Shown here: one piece after another, positions 8,865 through 17,333 of the stretch
Position numbering within the stretch: position 1 is the stretch's first letter
Layout: each line of letters starts with the position of its first letter
Assembly (NCBI RefSeq): GCF_002954385.1
Contig: NZ_MQVY01000001.1
Span: forward strand, 658,892 to 722,891
From: Tenacibaculum sp. SG-28
GTDB lineage: Bacteria; Bacteroidota; Bacteroidia; Flavobacteriales; Flavobacteriaceae
Length of the DNA stretch: 64,000 nt
Reading direction: 5' to 3'
Notes under the pieces: model-generated
What the model was told of the DNA's origin: nothing
Database searches by the model: none
The model's input: the letters and a program-made list of their open reading frames with translations, nothing else
Program-made: the position numbers and the translations under genes

Positions 8865-9372
8865 TTTTCTTATTTGGTTTTATTTTTTCAGTTTTCGTTT
8901 CTAATGCTTTTAATAAATTGTCTAAAACATCTAGTCTTTGTTGGTAATTAAGTATCATCTTTTGAATTATGATTCTTTTATTATCATGGCTTTCTAATTC
9001 TGCACTAAGCCCGGTAAATTTATCTTCAAGTTCTTCAATTTCACTTAGGGAGTCTTCAATTATGGTCTCTGTTTGTAAATTTCTGTATTTTTCGACTTCT
9101 TTTAGCTCTTGGGTTATCGTAGACATGAAGAAGGATTCTGTCTCGGCCATTTTTGGAGACACCTTACTAAGGTTATACCCATTGTTTTTCTCCTGGATAT
9201 TGTTTAGGGTTAGCCCTAATAAAAGTACAATCGAGGCAGCAATTCCTATCCAGCTCTTACTGTTTTGTTTTTTCTTTTTTAATCGTAATTCGAAGCGATT
9301 TTGATGCCCTTTTGGAGGCTCGTATATATCAAAATCTATATTTTCAATTATATTTTTTATGTCTTCACTCAT
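8848..9372 (-). CDS. Membrane-anchored anti-sigma-like protein
   Basis: A 174-residue protein with one membrane segment (about residues 41-57, WIGIAASIVLLLGLTL) after a basic stretch, giving a short cytoplasmic N-terminal part and an external C-terminal part rich in Glu/Lys helices (about 75-165, coiled-coil-like). No known domain is recognisable. It starts directly at the end of the ECF sigma factor gene (no spacer), the normal place of an anti-sigma factor, and the N-terminal cytoplasmic tail followed by one membrane helix suits that role. No zinc-finger (HxxxCxxC) motif is present, so if it is an anti-sigma factor it is not of the classical ZAS type. Function is inferred mainly from context. 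Confidence 0.65.
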   Translation of the reverse strand: MSEDIKNIIENIDFDIYEPPKGHQNRFELRLKKKKQNSKSWIGIAASIVLLLGLTLNNIQEKNNGYNLSKVSPKMAETESFFMSTITQELKEVEKYRNLQTETIIEDSLSEIEELEDKFTGLSAELESHDNKRIIIQKMILNYQQRLDVLDNLLKALETKTEKIKPNKKNENYL

Positions 9373-9930
9373 TTAGTAATATTTAAATTCGTTGTATTGT
9401 AATATTTCTTTAAGCTTTTTCTTTGCTCTAGAAATCGTTGTTCTTACATTTTCGTTAGAATAGTTCAGTATGCTTGCAATTTCTTCATAATCATAGCCTT
9501 CAATAAAGTTTAAGGTTAATACTAACCTGTAATTTTCTTTCAAACTATTAATAGCCTGCATAATTTCTTTTGCTTGGTATGTTGTATTAACAAAAGATGC
9601 TTCTGTTTCTTCTTCTGTTTCTGTTGTTGGAACTATTTCTAATTTAACCTCCCGATATTTTATGTTTTTTTTGAGTTGTGTTAGACTTTTATTAATCACA
9701 ATCTTTTTTAACCAAGCACCAAAACTCACCTCTCCTTTGAAGCTTTCTATTTTTGTAAAAGCGGTTAGGAATGCTTCCTGCATTATATCCTCCGCTTCGT
9801 ATTCATCTCTTAGTATTCTATATGAGGTATTATACATTGCTCTGCAATATTTATTATACAACTTTAACTGCGCAGATTTCTTTTTCTTGATGCACCCCTC
9901 AATTAATAAATTGTTATCTCTATTTTTCAA
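9373..9930 (-). CDS. RNA polymerase ECF-type sigma factor
   Basis: A 185-residue ECF sigma-70 factor. Region 2 covers about residues 23-85: YNTSYRILRDEYEAEDIMQE is the core-binding and -10-recognition segment. Region 4 covers about 118-175: LKENYRLVLTLNFIEGYDYE then a helix-turn-helix ending NVRTTISRAKKKL. The start appears to be TTG at 9930; no ATG or GTG fits before region 2. The gene heads the operon sigma - anti-sigma-like - DUF4097-like - DUF2807. An ECF-type promoter (TGTAACA, 16 bases, GTCT) lies just upstream, suggesting that it drives its own operon. Confidence 0.9.
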   Translation of the reverse strand: MKNRDNNLLIEGCIKKKKSAQLKLYNKYCRAMYNTSYRILRDEYEAEDIMQEAFLTAFTKIESFKGEVSFGAWLKKIVINKSLTQLKKNIKYREVKLEIVPTTETEEETEASFVNTTYQAKEIMQAINSLKENYRLVLTLNFIEGYDYEEIASILNYSNENVRTTISRAKKKLKEILQYNEFKYY

Positions 9931-9955
9931 GTTTGAATAGTAGTCTTTATTTAAA

Positions 9956-9982
9956 AGACAAAATACTATTGGATATGTTACA
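9956..9982 (-). promoter_or_regulatory. ECF-type autoregulatory promoter of the sigma operon
   Basis: On the minus strand TGTAACA (9982-9976), 16 bases, GTCT (9959-9956). AAC-type -35 and GTC-type -10 boxes at about 16 bases are the general ECF promoter form. The predicted start would lie about 20 bases before the sigma TTG codon. Confidence 0.45.
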
Positions 9983-10085
9983 GTTTTATTAATTTAATTT
10001 TTAAAAAAAATGATAAATATATTTTATTGATAAAAAATATCACTTTGTAATTTTCAAAATAAATTTTAAAATAGGTGAAAATATG

Positions 10086-10093
10086 TATATTTG
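10086..10093 (+). promoter_or_regulatory. -7 promoter element of the HMG-CoA lyase gene
   Basis: TATATTTG matches TAnnTTTG and ends only 4 bases before the ATG at 10098. Transcription would start at or next to the start codon. No -33 TTG is at the usual distance. Confidence 0.45.
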
Positions 10094-10097
10094 AGCA

Positions 10098-10955
10098 ATG
10101 AGTAAATCGGTTAAAATAGTGGAGTGTCCAAGAGATGCAATGCAAGGCATCAAAAGTCACTTTATAGAGACAGAAAGCAAAGCAAAATACATCAATTCTT
10201 TATTAAGAGTAGGCTTTGATACTATCGATTTTGGTAGTTTTGTATCTCCAAAAGCGATACCTCAGATGCGAGATACTGCAGCTGTTTTAGAGAAATTAGA
10301 TTTGTCGAACACTACCAGTAAATTATTGGCAATTGTAGCTAATGTTAGAGGTGCCAATGATGCTTGTGCTTTTGAGGAAATTGATTATTTAGGGTATCCT
10401 TTTTCCATTTCTGAAAATTTTCAAATGCGAAATACCCACAAGACAATAGAACAGTCTATAGGTACCTTACAAGAGGTTCTATCTATTGCTAATCGGAATA
10501 ACAAAAAGGTAGTAGCATATTTGTCTATGGGTTTTGGCAATCCATATGGAGATCCTTGGAATGTTGATATTGTTGGGGAATGGACAGAAAAACTTAGTAC
10601 TTTTGGTGTAAAAATATTATCTTTATCAGATACTATTGGAAGTTCCACTCCGTCGGTAATTTCCTATTTGTTTTCGAATCTCATACCAGCATATCCAGAT
10701 ATAGAATTCGGGGCGCATTTGCATACCACCTCAGATACATGGTTAGAGAAAGTAGACAGTGCTTATAGAGCAGGATGCAGACGTTTTGACGGTGCTATTA
10801 AAGGATATGGTGGATGTCCGATGGCTAAAGATGATCTAACCGGAAATATGCCAACAGAAAAATTATTGTCGTATTTTACGACGAACAAAGTAGAAACAAA
10901 TATTAAACCTATGAGTTTTGAAAGTGCTTATAATAAAGCACTCGATATTTTTTAG
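10098..10955 (+). CDS. Hydroxymethylglutaryl-CoA lyase
   Basis: A 285-residue member of the HMGL-like TIM-barrel family. It cleaves 3-hydroxy-3-methylglutaryl-CoA to acetoacetate and acetyl-CoA, the end of leucine breakdown. Visible: the N-terminal VECPRDAMQGIK block (the E-x-x-R-D metal site), FGSFVSPKAIPQM, the metal-binding GAHLHTTSD, and the catalytic loop GYGGCPMAKDDLTGN, corresponding to the HMG-CoA lyase signature with its essential Cys. The canonical AxGxGGCP is slightly altered to IKGYGGCP, as in the Bacteroidota branch. It is followed at once by a secreted-peptidase-like gene; no other leucine-catabolism gene is nearby. Confidence 0.88.
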   Translation: MSKSVKIVECPRDAMQGIKSHFIETESKAKYINSLLRVGFDTIDFGSFVSPKAIPQMRDTAAVLEKLDLSNTTSKLLAIVANVRGANDACAFEEIDYLGYPFSISENFQMRNTHKTIEQSIGTLQEVLSIANRNNKKVVAYLSMGFGNPYGDPWNVDIVGEWTEKLSTFGVKILSLSDTIGSSTPSVISYLFSNLIPAYPDIEFGAHLHTTSDTWLEKVDSAYRAGCRRFDGAIKGYGGCPMAKDDLTGNMPTEKLLSYFTTNKVETNIKPMSFESAYNKALDIF

Positions 10956-10959
10956 AGTT

Positions 10960-11768
10960 ATGAAATTTATTGTATTACTTTCTTCTATTATTTTTTCATT
11001 TTTTCATTATTCTTCGGGGGATGAAAAATCGGATCTTGGACCATTATAAATGGAAAGTTTAATAAGAATAATTCCAAAAATGATGCGTTAGCTGCCTATC
11101 ATTGGCAAACATTTTATGAAATATTTCCCAAGGATCTCACCAAAAAATACATAAAACAAATTGTTCTAATCTCCGATGGACTAGATGAGAAAACAGGGGC
11201 AATAGGTGCTTTGAATAAAAGAAACGACCAGTGGCAACTTGTGATCGATACTTTAGATGTTAATTTTAGGTCTAAAGACAAAACAAGATTAAGAGAATCG
11301 GTATACACCCTTATTCATGAGTTTGGTCATTTGCTAACCTTAAATAACACACAAATTCGTCCCACTTCTAAGTCGCAACAAGTAGAGGGTGCACCGTATC
11401 TTACCGTAGAAGGAGAGGCGTATAAATACAGTTATTTAAACAAGTTCGTCTCGCTATTCTGGAAAGGAAAATTACTCGATAGATGGGATTACATCAAAGA
11501 GCGACATTGTTTTATTGAAGACAGTGAATTGTGTATTGAAAAATTATTCGGTTTGTATACAGAGAATTACTCTGATTTTGTAACCGATTATGCTGCTGAA
11601 AGTCCTGAGGAAGACATTGTTGAAAGCTGGACGTATTTTGTTTTAAAAGACAAGGTAAAAAAGCCAAGGACTATAGCTCAAAAAAAAATAAATTTTTTTT
11701 ACCAATATCCTGAACTAGTTGCATATCGTGCCTCCATTCGTAATAACATCAAAAAATACATTCAGTAA
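10960..11768 (+). CDS. Putative secreted zinc metallopeptidase, frameshifted
   Basis: About 269 residues once repaired. The 5' part starts at ATG 10960 with a hydrophobic export signal (MKFIVLLSSIIFSFF). It runs into a stop at 11047, while the -1 frame is open from before 11043 to 11768 (IINGKFNKNNSKND...). One extra A in the A5 run near 11024-11028, or one T near 11037, joins them. The protein contains HEFGH (11316-11330), the HExxH zinc-binding and catalytic motif, in the helix YTLIHEFGHLLTL. A second glutamate ligand could be in EEDIVESWTYF, a helix typical of gluzincin-like enzymes. The family is not one I can name. It sits 4 bases after the HMG-CoA lyase stop, so the two are probably co-transcribed. 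Confidence 0.6.
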
Positions 11769-12140
11769 GCACTGCAAAATTTTATGCCTTATATATTTGG
11801 TTTTTTGGATATTGTTCTAAAATAATTGCAAAGCTATTTGTTGTAATTTCAAGACTTTTCACGCTATTCTTTAGAGGTAATTTCTGTGTTGTATCCTCCA
11901 TGATAGCATCAGTATTTCTTAAATATATATATATATATGGTTACCCACATACTTAGAGGTTAGTTTTAATTTTGGTAAGAAGATATTGCAGTATCTTTTC
12001 TTTACTGGTTTTGTCTTTGTTAATGCTGTAGAACTTACGGTTTTTGTTGAAAAAGAGGTTGTTAACCTCTGCTATTATTAATCTTAAATTGAAAGTTACA
12101 TATTCTATATTGTTCCGAAAGTTTTTTCCTTTAATTTGTG
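11769..12140. other. Non-coding stretch before pheT
   Basis: About 370 bases without a convincing gene. It contains an AT dinucleotide run at about 11920-11937 and otherwise unremarkable AT-rich sequence. A 77-codon minus-strand frame here overlaps the pheT start and has no recognisable features. Confidence 0.6.
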
Positions 12141-12148
12141 TAAATTTG
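12141..12148 (+). promoter_or_regulatory. -7 promoter element of pheT
   Basis: TAAATTTG matches TAnnTTTG and lies 25 bases before the pheT ATG. No -33 element at the ideal distance was found. Confidence 0.4.
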
Positions 12149-12173
12149 TCGTCAAAATAAGTTTTTTTAAAAA

Positions 12174-14600
12174 ATGAAAGTATCATATAATTGGTTACGT
12201 CAATTTTTGCAATTTGATCTAGAAATTGAAAAAGTAGGAGAACTGCTTACCGACCTTGGTCTTGAGGTGGAGGGAATTGAGAAGGTAGAGAGTATTAAAG
12301 GTAGTCTAGCAGGTGTAGTTGTAGGAAAAGTATTGACTTGTGATAAACATCCAAATGCAGATAAACTCAATATTACCACAGTAGATTTAGGAGATGGTTC
12401 TGCCGTTCAAATTGTTTGTGGTGCTCCAAACGTCGCTGCAGGTCAAATGGTTCCAGTGGCAACTATTGGAACTGTATTATACGATGCTAAAGGCGAAGGA
12501 TTTAAAATAAAAAAAGGAAAAATAAGGGGAGAGGAGAGTCATGGAATGATATGTGCCGAAGACGAATTAGGTCTTGGTAGTAGTCATGAAGGTATTTTAG
12601 TTCTCGATGAAAATTTAGTAGTAGGTACACCTTGTGCGGAGGTTTTTAATATTGAGATAGATTACGTTTTCGAAATTGGTTTAACACCAAATAGAGCAGA
12701 CGCGATGAGTCACTACGGCGTGGCACGTGATCTTAGGGCTGGTTTAATTCAACAAGGTACAAGTTTAGAGTTGATTTCTCCATCAGTATCTGATTTTCAC
12801 GTCGATGAGCGCACCTTTAAGATTGATATTGAAGTTGCTGATAGAGAACTAACGCCAAGATATTGTGGGATTTCCATAACTGATATTCAAGTAAAAGATT
12901 CGCCAGAATGGATACAAAATAGATTGAAGGCGATTGGAATTACTCCTAAAAATAATATTGTAGATATTACAAATTATGTATTACACGAGCTTGGTCAGCC
13001 GCTTCATGCTTTTGATGCCGCTAAAATTAGAGGAAATAAAATAGTTGTTAAAAACGCAGAAGAAGGAACTAAGTTTACCACCTTAGACGAAGTAGAACGC
13101 GAACTCTCTTCAGAAGACATTATGATATGTGATGCAGAACACAATCCGCTTTGCATTGCAGGAGTGTTTGGAGGATTGCATTCCGGTGTAAATGAGCATA
13201 CGAATTCTATTTTTTTAGAAAGTGCCTATTTTAATCCCGTATCGGTAAGAAAAACAGCAAAAAGGCATGCGCTGAACACAGATGCTTCTTTTAGATTTGA
13301 GCGAGGTATAGATATTAATATGACAAAATATGCCTTGAAGAGAGCTGCATTGTTAATTGAAGAATATGCGGGAGGTAAGTTGTCTTCGGATGTACTAGAT
13401 TTCTATCCAGAAAAAATGGAAGACTTTCAAGTTTTTCTTTCTTTTGAAAACGCGTATCGATTAATCGGACAAGAAATTCCTGAGGAAACCATAAAAAATA
13501 TTTTAGCATCATTAGATATAAAAATAAGCAGTGTAACAGAGGCAGGACTAGGTTTAACTATCCCTTCTTATCGCGTTGATGTTCAGCGAGAAGCAGATAT
13601 AATCGAAGAGATATTACGTGTTTATGGCTATAATAATGTTGAATTTTCACACAAGTTAAATACTTCTATTTCTTTTGTCGCTAACCAACAGACAAAAATT
13701 GAAAATACCACAGCGAATCAATTGACTGCGTTGGGCTTTAACGAGACTATGGCAAACTCGTTAACGAAACCAGAGTATGTAGAAGTCTTGGAAAGTTTAA
13801 ACGAAGATCATAATGTTACCATGCTTAATCCTTTGAGTAATGATTTAAAAGTTATGCGTCAGTCGTTACTATTTAGTGGTTTAGAAAGTGTAGCGTACAA
13901 TATAAATCGCAAACAAAATGCTTTAAAATTCTATGAATTTGGAAAATCCTATCATAAATACGATAGTGGTTACGAAGAAAAAAAACACTTAACTTTATTT
14001 GTAACTGGGGTTAAAAGCAAAGATACCTGGACTCGTAAATCAGAAGGAGCTAACTTCTTCTACATAAAAGGTATTGTTAATGTTTTATTGGAAAAGTTAG
14101 GATTGGTACATGTGAAATCGACACCTACAAAATCTGATGTTTTTTCGGAAGGTATCACCCTAAGTATAGGGAAAACTAAAATAGCAGATGTTGGTGTTGT
14201 AAAACCTACTATACTAAAAAAGTTTTCCATAAAACAAGAAGTTCTTTTTGCTGATTTTAATTGGCAAAATGTATTAGATCTTGTAAAAAATAAGAAAATT
14301 AAGGTTGTCGAATTACCCAAGTTTCCTTCTGTAAAACGTGATTTAGCCTTGCTTTTAAACAAGGAAGTGGATTTTAAAGAAATTTATAATTTAGCCTTCC
14401 AATCGGAAAGAAAACTTTTAAAAGAAGTAGATTTATTCGACGTTTACCAAGGAGATAATTTACCAGAAGGTAAGAAATCCTATGCAGTGAGTTTTGTTCT
14501 TCAGAACGAAAAGAAAACACTTGCAGAGAAAGAGATTGAAAAAATTATGCAAAAGTTACAGCGCACGTTTGAAAAAAATCTTGATGCTGTTTTACGATAA
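12174..14600 (+). CDS. pheT: Phenylalanine--tRNA ligase beta subunit
   Basis: The 808-residue beta subunit of the heterotetrameric phenylalanyl-tRNA synthetase, which charges tRNA-Phe in the cytoplasm. Domain order is complete: N-terminal MKVSYNWLRQFL, the tRNA-binding OB fold (about 40-150, with KHPNADKLNI and VCGAPNV), the B3/B4 editing region (about 215-390, with DITNYVLHELGQPLHAFD), the B5 domain (about 400-475), the catalytic-like core (about 480-680, with FRFERGIDINMT before it) and the C-terminal ferredoxin-like anticodon-binding domain (about 715-808, LPKFPSVKRDLALL). pheS is not adjacent, which is common in Bacteroidota. It ends at a strong terminator. Confidence 0.97.
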   Translation: MKVSYNWLRQFLQFDLEIEKVGELLTDLGLEVEGIEKVESIKGSLAGVVVGKVLTCDKHPNADKLNITTVDLGDGSAVQIVCGAPNVAAGQMVPVATIGTVLYDAKGEGFKIKKGKIRGEESHGMICAEDELGLGSSHEGILVLDENLVVGTPCAEVFNIEIDYVFEIGLTPNRADAMSHYGVARDLRAGLIQQGTSLELISPSVSDFHVDERTFKIDIEVADRELTPRYCGISITDIQVKDSPEWIQNRLKAIGITPKNNIVDITNYVLHELGQPLHAFDAAKIRGNKIVVKNAEEGTKFTTLDEVERELSSEDIMICDAEHNPLCIAGVFGGLHSGVNEHTNSIFLESAYFNPVSVRKTAKRHALNTDASFRFERGIDINMTKYALKRAALLIEEYAGGKLSSDVLDFYPEKMEDFQVFLSFENAYRLIGQEIPEETIKNILASLDIKISSVTEAGLGLTIPSYRVDVQREADIIEEILRVYGYNNVEFSHKLNTSISFVANQQTKIENTTANQLTALGFNETMANSLTKPEYVEVLESLNEDHNVTMLNPLSNDLKVMRQSLLFSGLESVAYNINRKQNALKFYEFGKSYHKYDSGYEEKKHLTLFVTGVKSKDTWTRKSEGANFFYIKGIVNVLLEKLGLVHVKSTPTKSDVFSEGITLSIGKTKIADVGVVKPTILKKFSIKQEVLFADFNWQNVLDLVKNKKIKVVELPKFPSVKRDLALLLNKEVDFKEIYNLAFQSERKLLKEVDLFDVYQGDNLPEGKKSYAVSFVLQNEKKTLAEKEIEKIMQKLQRTFEKNLDAVLR

Positions 14601-14603
14601 AAT

Positions 14604-14630
14604 AAAAAACTCCATACTTTGGAGTTTTTT
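14604..14630 (+). terminator. Rho-independent terminator of pheT
   Basis: AAAAAACTCCA (14604-14614), loop TACTT, TGGAGTTTTTT (14620-14630). It starts 4 bases past the pheT stop. Confidence 0.9.
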
Positions 14631-14674
14631 ATATATAAAATATTATGACCCTATATCTATAAAGAGTTTTGTCT

Positions 14675-15709
14675 ATGTACAAGTTAATAATCCGACCCAT
14701 ATTTTTTCTTTTTGATCCCGAAAAAGTACACTATTTTACCTTTGGCTTAATTCGTTTTTTAAGTAAGGTACCTCTAGTTTCTCCCTTATTCAGAAGCTTG
14801 TATCAAATTAAAGATAAAAAGTTAGAAAGAAACTTATTTGGTTTAACATTTAAAAATCCTGTTGGTTTAGCTGCAGGTTTTGATAAAAATGCTGTACTTT
14901 ATAAAGAACTCAGTAATTTTGGTTTTGGTTTTATTGAGATTGGTACGGTTACACCAAAAGCACAGCAGGGAAATCCTAAAAAAAGACTTTTTAGATTAAA
15001 AGAAGACCAAGGTATCATAAATAGAATGGGCTTTAACAACGATGGATTAGAGGCGGCTATTTCAAAATTGAAAAGTAATAACGGAAAGGTTATAATTGGC
15101 GGGAATATTGGTAAAAATACCAATACCGATCCAGATCACTACACCGACGACTATGTAACTTGTTTTAAAGGCTTACATCCCTATGTAGATTATTTTGTTC
15201 TCAATGTAAGTTGTCCGAATGTAAGTAGCCATGCAAAATTAGAGGATGTTGCTTACTTATATGAATTAATTTCAGAGGTTCAAAAGTTAAACAATAAAGA
15301 GGAAGTACAACGCCCTATCTTATTAAAAATCGCTCCAGATCTTAACGACAATCAATTAGACGAAATTATTACACTAGTGTCTGAAACCAAAATAGACGGT
15401 GTAATTGCTTCGAATACCTCTGTATTCAGGGAGGGCTTACAGATGTCTAAGTCTGCACTTGATGCTATTGGAAATGGTGGTTTAAGTGGGCAACCTATTA
15501 AAGACAGAAGTACCCGAGTTATTCAATATTTGGCAACAAAGTCTAACAAAGCTTTTCCTATTGTTGGAGTGGGAGGGATACATTCAGAAAAAGATGCTTT
15601 AGAAAAAATAAATGCAGGCGCTGATTTAGTACAGATTTACACCGGTTTCGTATACGAGGGACCAAAACTTGTGAAGCGTATTAATAAAGCAATTATAGAG
15701 CAGTTGTAA
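14675..15709 (+). CDS. pyrD: Dihydroorotate dehydrogenase (quinone), class 2
   Basis: A 344-residue class 2 dihydroorotate dehydrogenase, which oxidises dihydroorotate to orotate with quinone in pyrimidine synthesis. The N-terminal amphipathic part ([21 protein letters not shown]) is the membrane-binding, quinone-tunnel domain typical of class 2. The FMN barrel follows: [25 protein letters not shown], the substrate loop NVSCPNVSS, and [11 protein letters not shown]. The catalytic-base position in NVSCPN is Cys, as in class 1 enzymes, where E. coli class 2 has Ser. I start at ATG 14675; a TTG two codons upstream is also open. The stop codon overlaps the start of the lysE-type gene by one base. 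Confidence 0.93.
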   Translation: MYKLIIRPIFFLFDPEKVHYFTFGLIRFLSKVPLVSPLFRSLYQIKDKKLERNLFGLTFKNPVGLAAGFDKNAVLYKELSNFGFGFIEIGTVTPKAQQGNPKKRLFRLKEDQGIINRMGFNNDGLEAAISKLKSNNGKVIIGGNIGKNTNTDPDHYTDDYVTCFKGLHPYVDYFVLNVSCPNVSSHAKLEDVAYLYELISEVQKLNNKEEVQRPILLKIAPDLNDNQLDEIITLVSETKIDGVIASNTSVFREGLQMSKSALDAIGNGGLSGQPIKDRSTRVIQYLATKSNKAFPIVGVGGIHSEKDALEKINAGADLVQIYTGFVYEGPKLVKRINKAIIEQL

Positions 15710-16322
15710 TGCTTGAAATTTTAGTTTCCTTTGTTTTAGCAACTGCAACATTAGCTTGTTCTCCTGGCCCGGATAATATATTTGTATTAACGCAAAGTAT
15801 CGTTAATGGTAAAAAATTTGGATTAGCAACGGTTGCTGGTTTAATGTCAGGATGTCTCATTCATACCACTTTGGTTGCTTTTGGTGTTTCTGAATTACTA
15901 AAAGCAAATGCACAGCTTTTTTTTAGTATTAGATTATTTGGTGCCGGTTATATGCTATATCTGGCTTATATGGTTTACAAAAGTGATGCGTCTATAATTT
16001 TTTCGACAGAAGGTGTGAAACAAAAGACAACTTCAGAATTGTTTAAAATTGGGTTTACCATGAATGTTTTAAATCCAAAAGTTACTATTTTCTTTGTTGC
16101 TTTTTTTCCACAATTTTTATTTTCCGACACTATCTCAACAGTAGTGCAATTTTATGTTTTAGGTTTTTTATTCATTATAACTTCGCTGATTATATTTTCT
16201 ACTATTGCCATACTGGCGGAACAATATCTGATTATATAAAGAAAAACAAAAGTATTGGCTACTTGTTAAAATGGTTGCAAATTATTGTATTTACTACTAT
16301 TGCGATATTTATTTTACTTTAA
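15709..16322 (+). CDS. LysE family amino acid exporter, frameshifted near the 3' end
   Basis: A LysE/RhtB-type membrane transporter, about 204 residues when repaired, which exports amino acids or derivatives. The N-terminal signature LACSPGPDNIFVLTQSIVNG is conserved (GPDN loop), then FVVAF-like NPKVTIFFVAFFPQFL. Hydrophobic segments at about 1-25, 40-65, 68-88, 115-135 and 145-170 are visible. The frame hits a stop at 16239. The -1 frame, entered near 16213-16216 (one extra G in the ctggcgg stretch), adds GGTISDYIKKNKS and a last membrane helix ending at 16322, giving the usual family length. It starts at the last base of the pyrD stop, so it is translationally coupled. Confidence 0.8.
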
Positions 16323-16330
16323 TTCTTTTG

Positions 16331-16359
16331 TTGTTTTATTTTTTAAAAAAATAAAACAA
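16331..16359. repeat. AT-only perfect inverted repeat
   Basis: TTGTTTTATTTTTT (16331-16344) pairs perfectly with AAAAAATAAAACAA (16346-16359), 14 bp. It lies just past the lysE-type gene and before the convergent TPR lipoprotein gene; perhaps a weak terminator. Confidence 0.4.
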
Positions 16360-16430
16360 TAATTCTAACGGATGTTCTAATTCATCATTCTGATATTTTT
16401 TTTTGCAACCTTTTGTAAACTTACACTCTT

Positions 16431-17117
16431 TTAATTGTCTGTATGTGTAACTGCCAATGTTTCTAGATTATCTTGCGCTCTGTAATTTTCAGGATTTATT
16501 TCTAAGGCTTTTTTGAAGGCTATTTTCGCATTAATAGTGTCTTTGTTTTTAAGATATGCATTACCGAGAAAATAAAATGGCATAGATTGTTTTGGGTGTA
16601 GTATACTATTTATTTTTGCGGTATTAATGGCCTTTGTATATTTTTTGTTTCTAGTGAAAGATCGCGTTAATTTTCGAAGTGTAGAACTGGATATGGTTTT
16701 GTCTAATGAGTCTTTATTTTGAATTTTTAAATATCCTGCTAACGCCATTTCGTAATTGTTTTCATTAAGGTATTCTCTTGGAGTTTTTTCTCCTTCTTTT
16801 AGTTTTTCAAATACATAGGTTAATTCTTTATGTTCTCTCTTTTTTGCCAACGTGATTTTATTATTAATGGTATCGAATACCAGTTTTTCATTCATTTCTT
16901 TTACATAAAATGTGCTGTCATTAATTCGTGTTGGAATAAGCTCTTTGTTACGCCAATTAATTAGTAGCTTTTCATTTTTAAAGTAAACTTGAATGGTTTC
17001 ATCGGAATTAAAGTAATAACGTCCGGTTGCTTTCGTTATAAACTCCCGACTGTTTACGCTTCTAGAACAACTAAATAAAAATGCGGCAAGGAAAAATATG
17101 GTGTAGTATCTTTTCAT
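16431..17117 (-). CDS. TPR-containing lipoprotein
   Basis: A 228-residue lipoprotein. The signal peptide ends in the lipobox FLFSC (Cys about residue 17), so the protein is lipid-anchored in the envelope. Residues about 25-105 form a beta-rich part of unknown type (YYFNSDETIQVYFKN, LLINWRNKELIPTRIND). The C-terminal part (about 115-225) holds tetratricopeptide-like helices: NYEMALAGYLKIQNKD, YTKAINTAKINSILHP and the clear repeat AFYFLGNAYLKNKDTINAK-like segment followed by AFKKALEINPENYRAQDNL. TPRs mediate protein contacts. It is a single gene, divergent from lon. I do not recognise a specific family. Confidence 0.8.
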   Translation of the reverse strand: MKRYYTIFFLAAFLFSCSRSVNSREFITKATGRYYFNSDETIQVYFKNEKLLINWRNKELIPTRINDSTFYVKEMNEKLVFDTINNKITLAKKREHKELTYVFEKLKEGEKTPREYLNENNYEMALAGYLKIQNKDSLDKTISSSTLRKLTRSFTRNKKYTKAINTAKINSILHPKQSMPFYFLGNAYLKNKDTINAKIAFKKALEINPENYRAQDNLETLAVTHTDN

Positions 17118-17333
17118 AATATTTAACTTGTCTTATGTGACGAACTAATCCTACTTTTGTTACATCGAAAACGTTGTTTTATTTATTCTTGGCATAACAA
17201 TTGTATTTATTTGTTATACTACTAATCTTTTTCTATATTTAAGTAGTTATAGTACAAGAAATTACAGGTAAAGTGGCTGTTTTCCTTACATTATTAAAGG
17301 AATGTATAGTGCCAACATGACAGAAAATATAAT

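Noticed and set aside
11920..11937. AT dinucleotide run as a microsatellite or mobile-element trace
   Set aside because: A short run in AT-rich DNA; no flanking repeats or duplications.
11953..12186. 77-codon minus-strand ORF before pheT
   Set aside because: Overlaps the pheT promoter and start, has low-complexity Lys/Asn/Phe composition and no signal or domain.
17194..17217. Inverted repeat ATAACAA-N10-TTGTTAT upstream of lon as a heat-shock operator
   Set aside because: Too AT-rich and short to be distinguished from chance; it does not match CIRCE or any operator I know.
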